This document shows, in pieces, positions 15,547 through 27,244 of a stretch of 64,000 nt of DNA. The notes beneath the pieces were generated by a model. The model did not search any database. It was not told the DNA's origin and saw only the letters and a program-made list of their open reading frames with translations. The position numbers and the translations under genes are program-made. The DNA comes from Williamsia soli (GTDB lineage Bacteria; Actinomycetota; Actinomycetes; Mycobacteriales; Mycobacteriaceae), in assembly GCF_017377795.1 (NCBI RefSeq), contig NZ_JAFRDR010000004.1, positions 310,001-374,000 of the forward strand, written 5' to 3'. The number at the start of each line of letters is the position of its first letter. Position 1 is the stretch's first letter.

Positions 15547-15620
15547 CCCGTGAGCGCAGGGGTGGGCCGCGCGTGATGCAGCGAGGAACGCGCGATAAGG
15601 CCCACGACGAAGCGAACAGT
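15547..15620 (-). repeat. Dispersed GC-rich repeat, single copy
   Basis: On the minus strand this stretch runs directly on from the accD6 stop codon. It contains TGTTCGCTTCGTCGTGGGCC, then CGCGTTCCTCGCTGCATCAC, then GGCCCACCCCTGCGCTCACG. The same succession occurs near 43.5 kb with few differences. It looks like a member of a small dispersed intergenic repeat family. Confidence 0.65.
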
Positions 15621-17071
15621 TACAGCGGTATGTTCTTGTGCCGGCCCCGCCTTGCCGGTGCCGATGCGAGGGCTTCGGCGATGATGCTGCGGGTCTTCGC
15701 GGGATCGATGATCTCGTCGACGACGCCGATCGACTGGGCACGGCCGACGCCGCCTGCGATGGCTTCGTGCTCGACTGCGAGGCGTTCATGCAGGGCCTCG
15801 CGCTCGTCGTCGGGTGCAGCGGCGAGTGCCTTCTTGTGCAGGATGCCGACGGCAGCCTTGGCGCCCATGACCGCGACCTCGGAGCCGGGCCATGCGAACA
15901 CTGCGGTGGCACCGAGTGCACGCGAGTTCATCGCGATGTAGGCACCGCCGTAGATCTTGCGGGTGACCAGCGTGACGCGGGGGACCGAGCATTCGGCGAA
16001 GGCGTGTAGGAGTTTTGCGCCGCGGCGGACCACGCCGTCCCATTCTTGTCCGACACCGGGCAGGTAGCCCGGGACGTCGGTCATGACGATGAGCGGGATG
16101 CCGAACGCGTCGCACAGCCGTACGAAGCGAGCGGCTTTCTCGGCGCTCTCGGAGTTGAGGCAGCCGCCCATGCGCAGCGGGTTGTTGGCGATGACGCCGA
16201 CGCTGCGACCGGACAACCGGCCGAAACCGATCGTGATGTTCGGAGCCCATTTTGCTTGTAGCTCTTCGAAACTCGAGATCTCGGTTTCACCGTCGGCGGC
16301 GACGTCGGTATCGAGCAGGGCCCGGACGATGGGGTGCACGTCGTAGGCGCGGCGGTTCGACTCCGGCATCAGGGCGCGCAGGTCGCTGTCGCCGGCCTCG
16401 GCCTTCTGCCTGCTGAAATGTCCCTGCTGACCGAACGTGCCGATCAGGCGCCGGGCCCGCCAGTAGGCGTCGGGCTCGGAGTCGGCGGTGATGTGCGAGA
16501 CGCCGGACTTCTTGCCGTGGGTCAGCGGTCCGCCCAGCGACTCCATGTCGACGACCTCGCCGGTGACGCTCTTGACCACGTCGGGACCGGTGACGAACAC
16601 GCGGCCGGCAGGAGCCATGATCACGATGTCGGTCAGGGCCGGACCGTAGGCGGCGCCGCCGGCTGCGAAGCCGACGACGACCGAGATCTGGGGGATGTAA
16701 CCGGAGGCACGCACCATGGCCTCGAACACCTCGCCGACCGCGTGGAGCGCCTCGACGCCCTCCGCGAGTCGGGCACCGCCGGAGTGCCAGATACCGACAA
16801 CCGGTGCCTGCTCGGCGATGGCGGTGTCGATGGCGTTGACGATGTGCTTACAGCCCACGATTCCCATGGCCCCGCCCATCACGGTGCCATCGGTGCAGTA
16901 GGCAACGGTACGAACACCGTTGACGCGGCCGACGGCGGCCTGGACCCCGGACTTGTCTCGGGGGTGGAGCAACGACATCGACGCTTCGTCGAAGAAGTTG
17001 GTCAACCGCAGCAAGGGATCCCGGGGATCGATGGACTCTTCGTGCTTGGTGATCGGGGCCATGGTGGTCAT
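15620..17071 (-). CDS. accD6: Acyl-CoA carboxylase beta subunit AccD6 (malonyl-CoA synthesis for FAS-II)
   Basis: A 483-residue carboxyltransferase. Two crotonase-like halves are visible: the N-half (GIWHSGGARLAEGVEALHAV, AAGGAAYGPALTD) and the C-half (VMTDVPGYLPGVGQEWDGVV, RKIYGGAYIAMNSRALG), with oxyanion-hole glycines. It moves CO2 from biotinyl-AccA to acetyl- or propionyl-CoA. Length and position, last in fabD-acpM-kas-accD6, match M. tuberculosis AccD6 (Rv2247), which supplies malonyl-CoA for mycolate chain elongation. AGGAG precedes the ATG. It lies 59 nt after the ketosynthase stop. The biotin subunit is encoded elsewhere. Confidence 0.93.
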   Translation of the reverse strand: MTTMAPITKHEESIDPRDPLLRLTNFFDEASMSLLHPRDKSGVQAAVGRVNGVRTVAYCTDGTVMGGAMGIVGCKHIVNAIDTAIAEQAPVVGIWHSGGARLAEGVEALHAVGEVFEAMVRASGYIPQISVVVGFAAGGAAYGPALTDIVIMAPAGRVFVTGPDVVKSVTGEVVDMESLGGPLTHGKKSGVSHITADSEPDAYWRARRLIGTFGQQGHFSRQKAEAGDSDLRALMPESNRRAYDVHPIVRALLDTDVAADGETEISSFEELQAKWAPNITIGFGRLSGRSVGVIANNPLRMGGCLNSESAEKAARFVRLCDAFGIPLIVMTDVPGYLPGVGQEWDGVVRRGAKLLHAFAECSVPRVTLVTRKIYGGAYIAMNSRALGATAVFAWPGSEVAVMGAKAAVGILHKKALAAAPDDEREALHERLAVEHEAIAGGVGRAQSIGVVDEIIDPAKTRSIIAEALASAPARRGRHKNIPL

Positions 17072-17130
17072 GGAATCTCCTAAAGGTAGATCTGCAAGCG
17101 CCCTGCTGAACGAGTTCAGAGGCGACGGGA

Positions 17131-18396
17131 TCAGTAGCGCCCAAAGGCGAGCGCAACGTTGTGCCCACCGAATCCGAACGAGTTGTTGATGGCGTAGTCG
17201 ATCTGGCCGTAACGCGGTTCACCGTGAACCACGTCGAGGTCACATTCCGGATCCTGATTGTCGAGGTTCAGCGTCGGAGGGATGACCCCTTCTTCGATGG
17301 ACTTGATCGTCAGGACCGATTCCAGTGCGCCCACCGCGCCGATCGAATGCCCGAGGGCAGACTTCGGTGCGTACACCGCGGCGTGGTTACCCACCGCGAT
17401 GTTGATGGCCAAGGCCTCGGCGGTGTCGCCGACCGAGGTCGAGGTCGCGTGCGCATTCACGTGCGTGATGTCGGACTTGCCCAGACCTGCGGTCTGCAGG
17501 GCCCGAGTCATCGCGCGCGCCGCGCCGGTGCCCTCGGGATCCGGCGCGACCAAGTGGTATCCGTCAGAGGTGATTCCGCCACCGAGCAGACGCGCATGGA
17601 TGTGCGCTCCGCGTGCCCGAGCGTGATCTTCGCGCTCGATGACCATGAGCGCAGCTGCCTCGCCGAACACGAAGCCGTCGCGGGCGGAGTCGAAAGGACG
17701 TGAGGCCGCGGCCGGATCTTCGTTGCGGGTGCTCATCGCTCGCATCATGGCGAAGCTCGCGATGGGCACGGAGTCGATGTGACCCTCGACGCCACCGGTG
17801 ACCACCATGTCGGCATCACCCATGACGATCTGCCGCCAGGCATGGGCGATCGCTTCCGAACCCGACGAACATGCCGAGACGGGGGTGATCACGCCGGCCT
17901 TTGCGCCGATCTCGAGTCCCACCACTGCGGCGGGTCCGTTCGGCATGGCCATGGGCACTGCCAGCGGCGACACCTTGCGGTAGTTGCCGGTGTTGTGCAT
18001 CGAGTTGTAGGCCTCGATGAGGGCGTCGCCGCCCCCCTGGCCGGTTCCGATGACGACGCCGAGGCGCTCTTTGTCGACCTCGGGTTCACCGGCTTGCGCC
18101 CACAGGCGCTTGCCCATGACGTACGCGACCCGTTCGACGTAGGCCATCCGACGGGCTTGCACCCGGGTGACCTCGTTGGACGGATCGTTGACCATCCGCC
18201 CACCGAACCGGACCGGGAGATCGAACTCCTCGACCCAGTCATCGGTGAGCGTCTTGATGCCACTCTCTCCGGCGAGCAGACCTTTCCACGTGGAATCGAG
18301 GTCTTCGCCGACTGAAGTCGTCGCGACCATGGAGGTCACGACAACGTTCGGGAAATTCCCGCCGAGGGTGGAGTATTCGCGAAGAGAGTCAGTCAC
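17131..18396 (-). CDS. kasA: Beta-ketoacyl-ACP synthase of the FAS-II system (KasA/KasB type)
   Basis: A 421-residue type II elongating ketosynthase that condenses acyl-AcpM with malonyl-AcpM. The catalytic Cys lies in [16 protein letters not shown], the two His in HVNAHATS and [11 protein letters not shown], with the conserved Lys (YAPKSALGH). The C-terminus [16 protein letters not shown] is the same as I recall for KasA. It starts 6 nt after the acpM stop. M. tuberculosis has two paralogues here (kasA, kasB); this operon has only one and passes directly to accD6. Whether this single enzyme makes mid-length or full-length meromycolate chains cannot be told from sequence, so the symbol kasA is by position and similarity. 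Confidence 0.93.
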   Translation of the reverse strand: MTDSLREYSTLGGNFPNVVVTSMVATTSVGEDLDSTWKGLLAGESGIKTLTDDWVEEFDLPVRFGGRMVNDPSNEVTRVQARRMAYVERVAYVMGKRLWAQAGEPEVDKERLGVVIGTGQGGGDALIEAYNSMHNTGNYRKVSPLAVPMAMPNGPAAVVGLEIGAKAGVITPVSACSSGSEAIAHAWRQIVMGDADMVVTGGVEGHIDSVPIASFAMMRAMSTRNEDPAAASRPFDSARDGFVFGEAAALMVIEREDHARARGAHIHARLLGGGITSDGYHLVAPDPEGTGAARAMTRALQTAGLGKSDITHVNAHATSTSVGDTAEALAINIAVGNHAAVYAPKSALGHSIGAVGALESVLTIKSIEEGVIPPTLNLDNQDPECDLDVVHGEPRYGQIDYAINNSFGFGGHNVALAFGRY

Positions 18397-18402
18397 TACT
18401 GG

Positions 18403-18711
18403 TCACTCACCGGTCTTGTCGGCGTCCAGCTTGGCGCGGATCGCGTCAGCGGCCTCGGAGTTCTCGGCTTCGAGCTTCTGGATGTAGGACACGGCGTCAC
18501 CAACGGTGCGCAGTCCGGCGAGATCCTCATCGGGGATCTTGACGCCGTACTTGTCCTCGGTCTGCACGGCGATCTCGACCATCGACAGGGAGTCGATGTC
18601 CAGGTCGTCGACGAACGACTTCTCCACAGTCACCTCAGAGGGTTCAATGCCGGTGACCTCCTCGATGATCTCAGCGAGTCCGGCAATGATTTCTTCCTGG
18701 GCGGCGGCCAC
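18403..18711 (-). CDS. acpM: Meromycolate-type acyl carrier protein
   Basis: A 102-residue ACP. The phosphopantetheine attachment Ser is in DDLDIDSLSMVEIAV, flanked by the acidic helix II typical of ACPs. A C-terminal extension after the ~80-residue core (QKLEAENSEAADAIRAKLD) is the hallmark of AcpM over housekeeping ACP. GTG (before AAAQEEII) was chosen because GGGAG lies 7 nt upstream; longer frames lack a ribosome site. It carries growing chains between the Fab/Kas/Inh enzymes. It is the second gene of the FAS-II operon. Confidence 0.93.
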   Translation of the reverse strand: MAAAQEEIIAGLAEIIEEVTGIEPSEVTVEKSFVDDLDIDSLSMVEIAVQTEDKYGVKIPDEDLAGLRTVGDAVSYIQKLEAENSEAADAIRAKLDADKTGE

Positions 18712-18850
18712 TATGTGGCTCCCTTCTTGTTCATGTTTCGGGTGTTTCCGGAATCGCGGCGCTTGCGCGCCGCTTTGGACGGGTGCAGACCAGATCGTGA
18801 CGCGGTCCTCGCACCTTTCCGGGGACATCGACGCGGGCGCGTCGATGTCG

Positions 18851-19759
18851 CTATCCAAGTTCGGTGATGCCCTCGAGATCGTCGGGGGTCTTCAGCGCGC
18901 GGGTGGGGGTTCCCTTCAGTTCGCGCTTGGCGATACCGGTGAGGGTACCGGCCGGCGGTAGTTCGATCAGTCCGGTGGTGGCGCTCTCTCGCATGGTCTG
19001 CGAACAGAGGTCCCAGCGCACCGGGCTGGTCACCTGGGCGACGAGCTTGTCGAGCGCGTCGCGGCCGGAGGTCACCGGGCGACCGTCGGAGTTCGACAGC
19101 AGCGTCTTTCCGGGCTGTTGCGGGGTGATACCGGATGCGGCCTCGGCCACGGCATCTTGGGCCGGTGCCATGTACTCGGTGTGGAAGGCGCCGGCGACCG
19201 CGAGCTTGCGGATGCGGGCCTTCTCTGGTGGGTTGGCGATCAACTCGTCGATGGCCTCAACCGAGCCGGCGGCCACGATCTGCCCCGCGGCGTTGCGGTT
19301 GGCCGGCACGAGGTCGAGTTCTGCCAGACGGGCCAGCACCGCTGCCTCGTCTCCACCGAGTACGGCGGCCATGGTGGTGGGCTCGAGAGCACACGCCTTC
19401 GCCATCTCCGCCCCGCGGACCGCGGCCAGCGACACTGCCTCGTCGGCGGTCAGCACCCCGGCGATCGCGGCGGCCGCGAGTTCGCCCACCGAATGTCCCG
19501 CGACGAGCGTGTCAGCGGAAAGCGGCGAACGCTTGGCCAACTCGTCGTAGGCCAGCAATGCGGAGACGACCACCAGCGGCTGGGTGACAGCAGTGTCGGT
19601 GATCTCTTCTGCCGTCGCCGTCGTACCGAGTCGTTCGATGTCGAGCTTGGTCAGTTTCGACCAGGTGGCGACCTGGTCGCGTGCGCCGGGAAGCTCAAGC
19701 CAAGGGATGAGCATGCCGACGGTCTGGGAGCCCTGTCCGGGCGCAAGCAAGGAGAGCAC
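18851..19759 (-). CDS. fabD: Malonyl-CoA:ACP transacylase FabD
   Basis: A 302-residue malonyl/acyl transferase that loads malonyl onto AcpM. It has the N-terminal LLAPGQGSQTVGML, the nucleophile elbow GHSVGE (catalytic Ser), the AAVRGAEM Arg segment and the later catalytic His in AGAFHTEYM. The GTG at VLSLLAPG was chosen: it gives the normal short N-terminus, and a -10 hexamer TAGGGT lies 13 nt upstream, over an alternative GTG five codons earlier. It is the first gene of the fabD-acpM-kas-accD6 operon, whose promoter lies in the 157-bp gap below the PucR-type regulator. Confidence 0.93.
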   Translation of the reverse strand: MLSLLAPGQGSQTVGMLIPWLELPGARDQVATWSKLTKLDIERLGTTATAEEITDTAVTQPLVVVSALLAYDELAKRSPLSADTLVAGHSVGELAAAAIAGVLTADEAVSLAAVRGAEMAKACALEPTTMAAVLGGDEAAVLARLAELDLVPANRNAAGQIVAAGSVEAIDELIANPPEKARIRKLAVAGAFHTEYMAPAQDAVAEAASGITPQQPGKTLLSNSDGRPVTSGRDALDKLVAQVTSPVRWDLCSQTMRESATTGLIELPPAGTLTGIAKRELKGTPTRALKTPDDLEGITELG

Positions 19760-19916
19760 CTGACAAGAGAACACCCTAACGGGCGTCGGTGAGGGTGTTG
19801 GACGCGTTAAACCTCAAGCGATGCCTTTGTAGGGTTCCCACAAAATTGCACGACAGTGTGGCTGCATCGTCACCGCACCGATATCCGTTACCCCAGTGTG
19901 AATTGATGCACAACCG

Positions 19917-21221
19917 TCACCTATCGCCGTCGGAGCCTGTTGCGCGAGTGACTGTAGTGAAAACTGTGCGCATGTCGTGTCTAACTCGTGTCAGTCTTCC
20001 TACCGTCGTTGCAATTCTCAGTACGTAGGCATCGCGCGGGTTCATGGGGTCGCGGCCCGTGATGTCCGAAATCCGCTTTAGTCGATATCTAACAGTATTG
20101 GGGTGAACAAAGAGCTCGCGTGCGCACGACTCCACCGACCCTCCGGAATCGAGGTAGGCATCGAGTGTGGTGGTCAACGTGTCGCCGCCCTTTTCGAGCG
20201 GCTTGATCACGACGTCGTTGAGTGTCGCCATCGCCGCCTGATCGCCGAGTAGCGCGCGTTCGGGGAGCAGTTCCCAGGAATGCACCGGGCGGGGTGCGCT
20301 CGGCCAGCCGGCGACAGCTTCGACGCCGGCCATCGCGTCGATCGCGCTCGTATGCGCCATGCCGAGGTTCGGTGTCGTCGGTCCGATGACCACGGGTCCG
20401 TCGGCGAAGAGGTTGAGCAGATCGATGATGAACGGCTCGTCCAGGGAAACCGGTCCGCTGACGATCGCGACGAGCAGACTGCCCTGCACCACCGAGAGCG
20501 CCGCGCGATCATGCTGTCGAGCGGTGTTGTGTACCGCCAACGGGACCGACACGTTGCGCTCGGGCGGGGGCATACCGACGAGCACGGTCGCTGTCACCTC
20601 GGCGTCCCAGTTCAGGGCGGCGGCACGAGACAACAGAGTGGGGCCGGTGTCGCCGCGGACCACCGCGTCGACGACCAGGGCTTCGAGTCGTGAGTCCCAC
20701 GCACCGCGGGATTCGGCTGCCGAGGCATAGATCGAGGCGGCCGCGAATCCGATCTCGCGGCCGTAGCGCAACACCGCCTCGGTCAGGGCGCGGAGCTGGG
20801 CGTCGTTGCGCGCGAGCAGTGGGAGCCACTTCTCGAAGAACTCCATGGCCACGCGGACCATCTCCACCGTCTGCAACAGACTGATCCGGCGAGCCAGATC
20901 CTGGGGGACGACCTGGAACGCCTGGACCGTGAACTTGACGTTGCCTTCAGCGTCCTGCAACCACTCGACGAAGCTGACGACGGCCGTCTGCACCACCAAC
21001 TGGACACTCGCGCGCTGACCGGCTTCGAGGTCGGAGAAATAGGGGAGTTGCTCCTCCATCGAATGCACGGCCTCCGTTGCGAGGCGGCCGCTGTACTGCT
21101 TGACGCGGCGTAGCAACGTATCCGGCAGCGCATCGTGAACGTTGGCCGGTGCCGGTACGTGCGCACCACGTGGTCCGAAGAGGTCGCCCGCGGACGACTC
21201 TGCCCCGCGTGACTCAGTCAT
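19917..21221 (-). CDS. PucR/CdaR-family regulator, Streptomyces FasR/Rv2242 type
   Basis: A 434-residue regulator. Its N-terminal ~270 residues carry no recognised catalytic motif. The C-terminus has the PucR-type HTH_30 domain (LDSGGSVESCARELFVHPNT, VRYRLKRISDITGRDP). It stands directly upstream of fabD, like S. coelicolor FasR, which activates the fabD-fabH-acpP-fabF operon, and like M. tuberculosis Rv2242. Activation of the FAS-II operon here is therefore a good inference. Note that M. tuberculosis uses the name FasR for an unrelated TetR protein (Rv3208). It lies between aceE, with a hairpin between them, and fabD. Confidence 0.85.
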   Translation of the reverse strand: MTESRGAESSAGDLFGPRGAHVPAPANVHDALPDTLLRRVKQYSGRLATEAVHSMEEQLPYFSDLEAGQRASVQLVVQTAVVSFVEWLQDAEGNVKFTVQAFQVVPQDLARRISLLQTVEMVRVAMEFFEKWLPLLARNDAQLRALTEAVLRYGREIGFAAASIYASAAESRGAWDSRLEALVVDAVVRGDTGPTLLSRAAALNWDAEVTATVLVGMPPPERNVSVPLAVHNTARQHDRAALSVVQGSLLVAIVSGPVSLDEPFIIDLLNLFADGPVVIGPTTPNLGMAHTSAIDAMAGVEAVAGWPSAPRPVHSWELLPERALLGDQAAMATLNDVVIKPLEKGGDTLTTTLDAYLDSGGSVESCARELFVHPNTVRYRLKRISDITGRDPMNPRDAYVLRIATTVGRLTRVRHDMRTVFTTVTRATGSDGDR

Positions 21222-21284
21222 TGTTTCAATCTATGCCAGAGCTGACCTGGTGGGGGGACATCGTTGGTGCCCGCTGACGCAGAC

Positions 21285-21346
21285 ACCCACCCGTTTTCGC
21301 CAGGTCCGGCGGAAATATCCGGTGGATGGTGCGAAAACGGGTGGGT
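21285..21346 (-). terminator. Long inverted repeat after aceE
   Basis: ACCCACCCGTTTTCGC and GCGAAAACGGGTGGGT are perfect 16-bp arms separated by 30 nt, which contain a smaller CCGG...CCGG hairpin. It lies 23 bp beyond the aceE stop and upstream of the regulator ATG, so it probably ends aceE transcription. Confidence 0.65.
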
Positions 21347-21369
21347 GGTGGGCGAGGGTGTAGTGCGCG

Positions 21370-24141
<2,772 letters not shown>

Positions 24142-24357
24142 TGCGCTGCTCTTTCTCCTCGAGTCACTCGGCAGCGGTGGCTGCCGTAACCGAAATTGCG
24201 CCGGAACCGGGGTGTGGTGTCGGCGTTGCCCCAATCGTGCCGTAAGTGATGTGTGTTGGCATCGGCAACCTCCCAAACGGGGTTGGGCGCGGCAAAGTAA
24301 CCCTACTCACGGGCGTTTCGCGCGAGGGTTTTCGTACATTTCGTGCAAGATCGGCAT

Positions 24358-24891
24358 GTGAACTGGAAGTGGGTGGGCGCGGCTGCCATGTGCGGGCTGC
24401 TGGTCACCGGCTGCGCCACGACCATCGACGGCTCGAGCTCGGTGGATTCCGGTCAGGTGAGCGCCTACCAGAGCGATGTGTCGGTCACGGCAGAACAATC
24501 GCGGATCGCAGAGTCGTCGCGGGCCGCCCAGGCGGCGCGGACCATCACCCTCGCCCTCTGTTCCCAGTTCACGACCACCGTGGTGACCATGCTCAACAGC
24601 TACAACCAGTTCGTCACCAAACTCAATGAGGTGCAGTCGTATTCGGCCACCGACGGGGGAGGTCAAGTGGTGATCGACCAGCTCACTGCTGGTGACCGGG
24701 CCATTTCTGCCAAACTGGTGCCCGGCGTCGAAGCCCCGGTCGAGGCGCTGATCCGTACTTTTCTGAGCAGGAACACCGAGCTCATCGCCGCCGTGCGCGG
24801 GGAGTTGCGGTCAGGTTTGAACGATCCCGCGGACCGGTGGATCGACGCCAGGAACAAGGCTGTGGAGGCGTGCGGAAAACTTGCACCTTGA
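24358..24891 (+). CDS. Putative lipoprotein, Rv2240c-like position
   Basis: A 177-residue protein with a lipoprotein signal: WKWVGAAAMCGLLVTGC, where Cys follows an LVTG lipobox. The mature part is helical and Ala/Ser-rich with no recognised domain. It shares position with M. tuberculosis Rv2240c, beside aceE. GTG before NWKWVG was preferred because the -10 hexamer TACATT lies only 2 nt from an earlier in-frame GTG, which would leave that codon outside the transcript. It is divergent from aceE across a 216-bp gap that holds no other gene. Function unknown. Confidence 0.75.
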   Translation: MNWKWVGAAAMCGLLVTGCATTIDGSSSVDSGQVSAYQSDVSVTAEQSRIAESSRAAQAARTITLALCSQFTTTVVTMLNSYNQFVTKLNEVQSYSATDGGGQVVIDQLTAGDRAISAKLVPGVEAPVEALIRTFLSRNTELIAAVRGELRSGLNDPADRWIDARNKAVEACGKLAP

Positions 24892-24998
24892 AAAATCCGG
24901 CATTCGGCTTGCAACTTGGGGGTTTACCCTGTTCGCTTGAGTGATCAAAGCGGGCACGAACAGTGTTCGCATAATTTCTTTGACAGGAGGTCGTCGCG

Positions 24999-25421
24999 TT
25001 GGTTGCCGCTTCAGATGGTGATCGCGTCCAAAAGCTAGGTGTGAGCGCGGGCATGATCGTGCAGGAGCTGGGGTGGGACGAGGACACCGATGACGACCTG
25101 CGTGCCGACATCGAGGATGCGATCGACGCCGAGATGGTGGACGAGGACACCGACGAGGTCATCGACATGGTCGTGCTCTGGTGGCGCGACGGTGACGGCG
25201 ATCTCGTGGACGCTCTGATGGACGCCATCACCCCGCTCGCCGACGACGGCTTTGTATGGGTGCTCTCTCCCAAGACCGGAAGCGACGGTTACGTCGATCC
25301 CAGTGAGGTCGCAGAGGCGGCCCCCACCGCGGGGCTCACCCAGACCAGTGCAGCCAGTTTCGGCGACTGGCTGGGATCGCGGTTGGTACAACCGAAGACG
25401 CGTGCCGGCAAGAAGGCATGA
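24999..25421 (+). CDS. DUF3052 family protein
   Basis: A 140-residue acidic protein matching the actinobacterial DUF3052 family (KLGVSAGMIVQELGWDEDTD, ALMDAITPLADDGFVWVLSP). The domain is cytoplasmic and its function is unproven. It equals Rv2239c by position. The TTG start is decided by AGGAGG exactly 8 nt upstream, the strongest ribosome-binding site in the window. Its stop overlaps the ahpE start by 4 nt (ATGA), so the two are translationally coupled. Confidence 0.88.
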   Translation: MVAASDGDRVQKLGVSAGMIVQELGWDEDTDDDLRADIEDAIDAEMVDEDTDEVIDMVVLWWRDGDGDLVDALMDAITPLADDGFVWVLSPKTGSDGYVDPSEVAEAAPTAGLTQTSAASFGDWLGSRLVQPKTRAGKKA

Positions 25422-25900
25422 CCACTTCGCTCGGACGGGAGCTTCCGGTGGGTGCGGAAGCTCCCGACTTCACGTTGCGTGACCAGAACAATCAACCACT
25501 CACGCTCTCGAGTTTCCGGGACAAGAAGAACGTGCTACTGGTGTTCTTCCCGCTGGCGTTCACCGGGACGTGCGAGGGCGAACTGAGCATGGTGCGCGAT
25601 CGGCTGCCCGACTTCTCGAACGAGCACTCGGAGTTCGTGGCGGTGTCCGTGGGCAGCTCGCCGACGCACAAGGTCTGGTCGTCGGCGCAGGGTTACCTCT
25701 TCCCGATCCTTTCCGACTTCTGGCCACACGGTGAGGTGGCGCAAGACTACGGCGTCTTCAACGAGGACAAGGGTTACGCCAACCGCGGCACCTTCGTGAT
25801 CGACAGGAACGGCATCATCACCTTTTCGGAGATGATGGGCGCCGGGCAGGTCCGTGACCAGTCGCTTTGGGAGAAAGCTCTGGCCGCGCTAGATTCTTGA
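25418..25900 (+). CDS. ahpE: Peroxiredoxin AhpE
   Basis: A 160-residue one-cysteine peroxiredoxin that reduces peroxides and peroxynitrite. The peroxidatic Cys is in FPLAFTGTCEGEL, with the Thr of the PxxxT/SxxC site present. No resolving Cys is seen, so reduction would depend on mycothiol/mycoredoxin, as shown for M. tuberculosis AhpE (Rv2238c). The ATG overlaps the stop of the DUF3052 gene, and this conserved pairing suggests a functional link. Confidence 0.93.
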   Translation: MTTSLGRELPVGAEAPDFTLRDQNNQPLTLSSFRDKKNVLLVFFPLAFTGTCEGELSMVRDRLPDFSNEHSEFVAVSVGSSPTHKVWSSAQGYLFPILSDFWPHGEVAQDYGVFNEDKGYANRGTFVIDRNGIITFSEMMGAGQVRDQSLWEKALAALDS

Positions 25901-25998
25901 AGGTGTCTGACGCCTTCGGGCGGTCGGACGGGCGGCGAGTCCTAACGTTTTCTCTCGTCGCCGCGGCTGGCGAACTCGCCTTCGTTCAGCCGCCCCAT

Positions 25999-26073
25999 GC
26001 GCGTATAGCTCAGCGGTAGAGCTCTGGTCTTACACACCAGCGGTCGGGGGTTCAAATCCCTCTGCGCGCACCA
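25999..26073 (+). tRNA. tRNA-Val (UAC)
   Basis: Cloverleaf: acceptor GCGCGTA/TGCGCGC, D arm AGCTCAGCGGTAGAGCT, anticodon stem CTGGT/ACCAG with loop CTTACAC (anticodon UAC), T arm CGGGGGTTCAAATCCCTCT (one G-U pair). CCA is encoded at the 3' end. A convergent membrane-protein gene ends only 5 nt beyond it. Confidence 0.96.
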
Positions 26074-26078
26074 GATTC

Positions 26079-26447
26079 CTACAATCTCGCGATGATCGAT
26101 GTGACGGTGTCGCTGAGGAGCCACGCGATCACCCCGAGCACCGGCACCAAGCCGACAGCGACTACGACGCGCGGCCGGGGCGATAGTCTCACGAGAACGT
26201 GGCGGAATACCAGATACGCAACGTAGACGATCACCAATGGAATCAGCGCGATCAGCACCCCGCGGATGAGTTCGACCGTCTCGGGTCGGCTGACGTACCC
26301 CGATCCGAGCGCGAATAGGTATGCCAGCCCGCCCGCCACCAAAGTGGCCAATGACCGCGCTGCGACGTCGCGCCAGAACGAGTCGTCCCGGAACCACTGT
26401 GCCGGCCACTCCCACCATGGCCGCCGCGTGGGCTCCTCCTCGTTCAC
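26079..26447 (-). CDS. Small integral membrane protein, unknown function
   Basis: A 122-residue protein with three predicted membrane helices (SLATLVAGGLAYLFALGSGY; GVLIALIPLVIVYVAYLVF; VVVAVGLVPVLGVIAWLLS) and a short charged, Trp-rich N-terminus (PWWEWPAQWFRDD). I recognise no family. The start is a GTG. The gene ends 5 nt from the encoded CCA of tRNA-Val on the other strand, so the two transcripts must run into each other. Confidence 0.7.
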   Translation of the reverse strand: MNEEEPTRRPWWEWPAQWFRDDSFWRDVAARSLATLVAGGLAYLFALGSGYVSRPETVELIRGVLIALIPLVIVYVAYLVFRHVLVRLSPRPRVVVAVGLVPVLGVIAWLLSDTVTSIIARL

Positions 26448-26500
26448 GCGATCATTGAATCACTGGGCTTCCGCGGACGCGGGCGACGCACCACGGATGG

Positions 26501-27133
26501 TCATGTGCAGATCGCGGCGAACACGATCGGCAGGGTGGTTCGGATCGGGCAATTCATCGGTCCGTCGCCAGGGTCGAGTTCGGCGAGTACATGTGCGTAG
26601 TTCGGTAACTCGTCGACATTCATGTTCATCAGCGCGCGCTCCCGCTGCGTCGGGCGCGGCCCCACCAACTGGGGATGGCGGTCGAGGAGTTCGCCGAGTA
26701 CGAAATGCCAGAGCATACCCAGTCGCGTGATCGCCTCTGCAGGGGTAAATCCGAGTTCGAGTAGGTCGCCGATGGTCGCGTCGAGTGCCGCAAACGAGTT
26801 GGGTGGGACGAGATCTCCCCGGACGAGTATGTGCAGCACCCATGGCCGGGGGACCAGTAGATCGTGCTGGCCGAGAAACCGCTCGCTGATCCGTTCCAGG
26901 GGGGTGGGCGCATCGATGGTCACCGGGAAGTCGGCCGCGATGCGTTCGAGCATCCGGACAAGGAGGTCTTCGCGGTCGTCGACGTGGCGGTAGATCGCCA
27001 TCGGTGAGGCGCCGACGCGTTCGGCCACCGCGCGGATGGTCAGAGCGTCCACGCCACCTTCGTCTGCGACCTCGAGGGCCGCATCGACAATCTGCCGCGG
27101 GCTCAGAGAGCCTCGTTTTCGCCGTTCACTCAT
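26501..27133 (-). CDS. TetR-family transcriptional regulator
   Basis: A 210-residue regulator. The N-terminal helix-turn-helix (ALTIRAVAERVGASPMAIYR, HVDDREDLLVRML) is followed by a ligand domain of the TetR_C class seen in TetR-like drug and metabolite sensors. It is divergent from the glycine-rich exported protein. The 111-bp gap between them contains TTAG-TACG-CTAA, a plausible operator. The ligand is unknown. Confidence 0.88.
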   Translation of the reverse strand: MSERRKRGSLSPRQIVDAALEVADEGGVDALTIRAVAERVGASPMAIYRHVDDREDLLVRMLERIAADFPVTIDAPTPLERISERFLGQHDLLVPRPWVLHILVRGDLVPPNSFAALDATIGDLLELGFTPAEAITRLGMLWHFVLGELLDRHPQLVGPRPTQRERALMNMNVDELPNYAHVLAELDPGDGPMNCPIRTTLPIVFAAICT

Positions 27134-27183
27134 GTCTGACCGATTCTAGGCAACTTCTCCGATACCTCCGACATAAGTCTACT

Positions 27184-27195
27184 TAGTACGCTAAT
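27184..27195. promoter_or_regulatory. Short inverted repeat, candidate TetR operator
   Basis: TTAG-TACG-CTAA is a perfect 4-bp inverted repeat around a 4-bp centre in the AT-rich gap between the TetR gene and the glycine-rich protein gene. The arms are short, so it is a tentative call. Confidence 0.3.
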
Positions 27196-27244
27196 TTCTA
27201 GGTGGGTTGGGCAGAACCTGGCGGCAGCTGATTGGGGAAAGACC

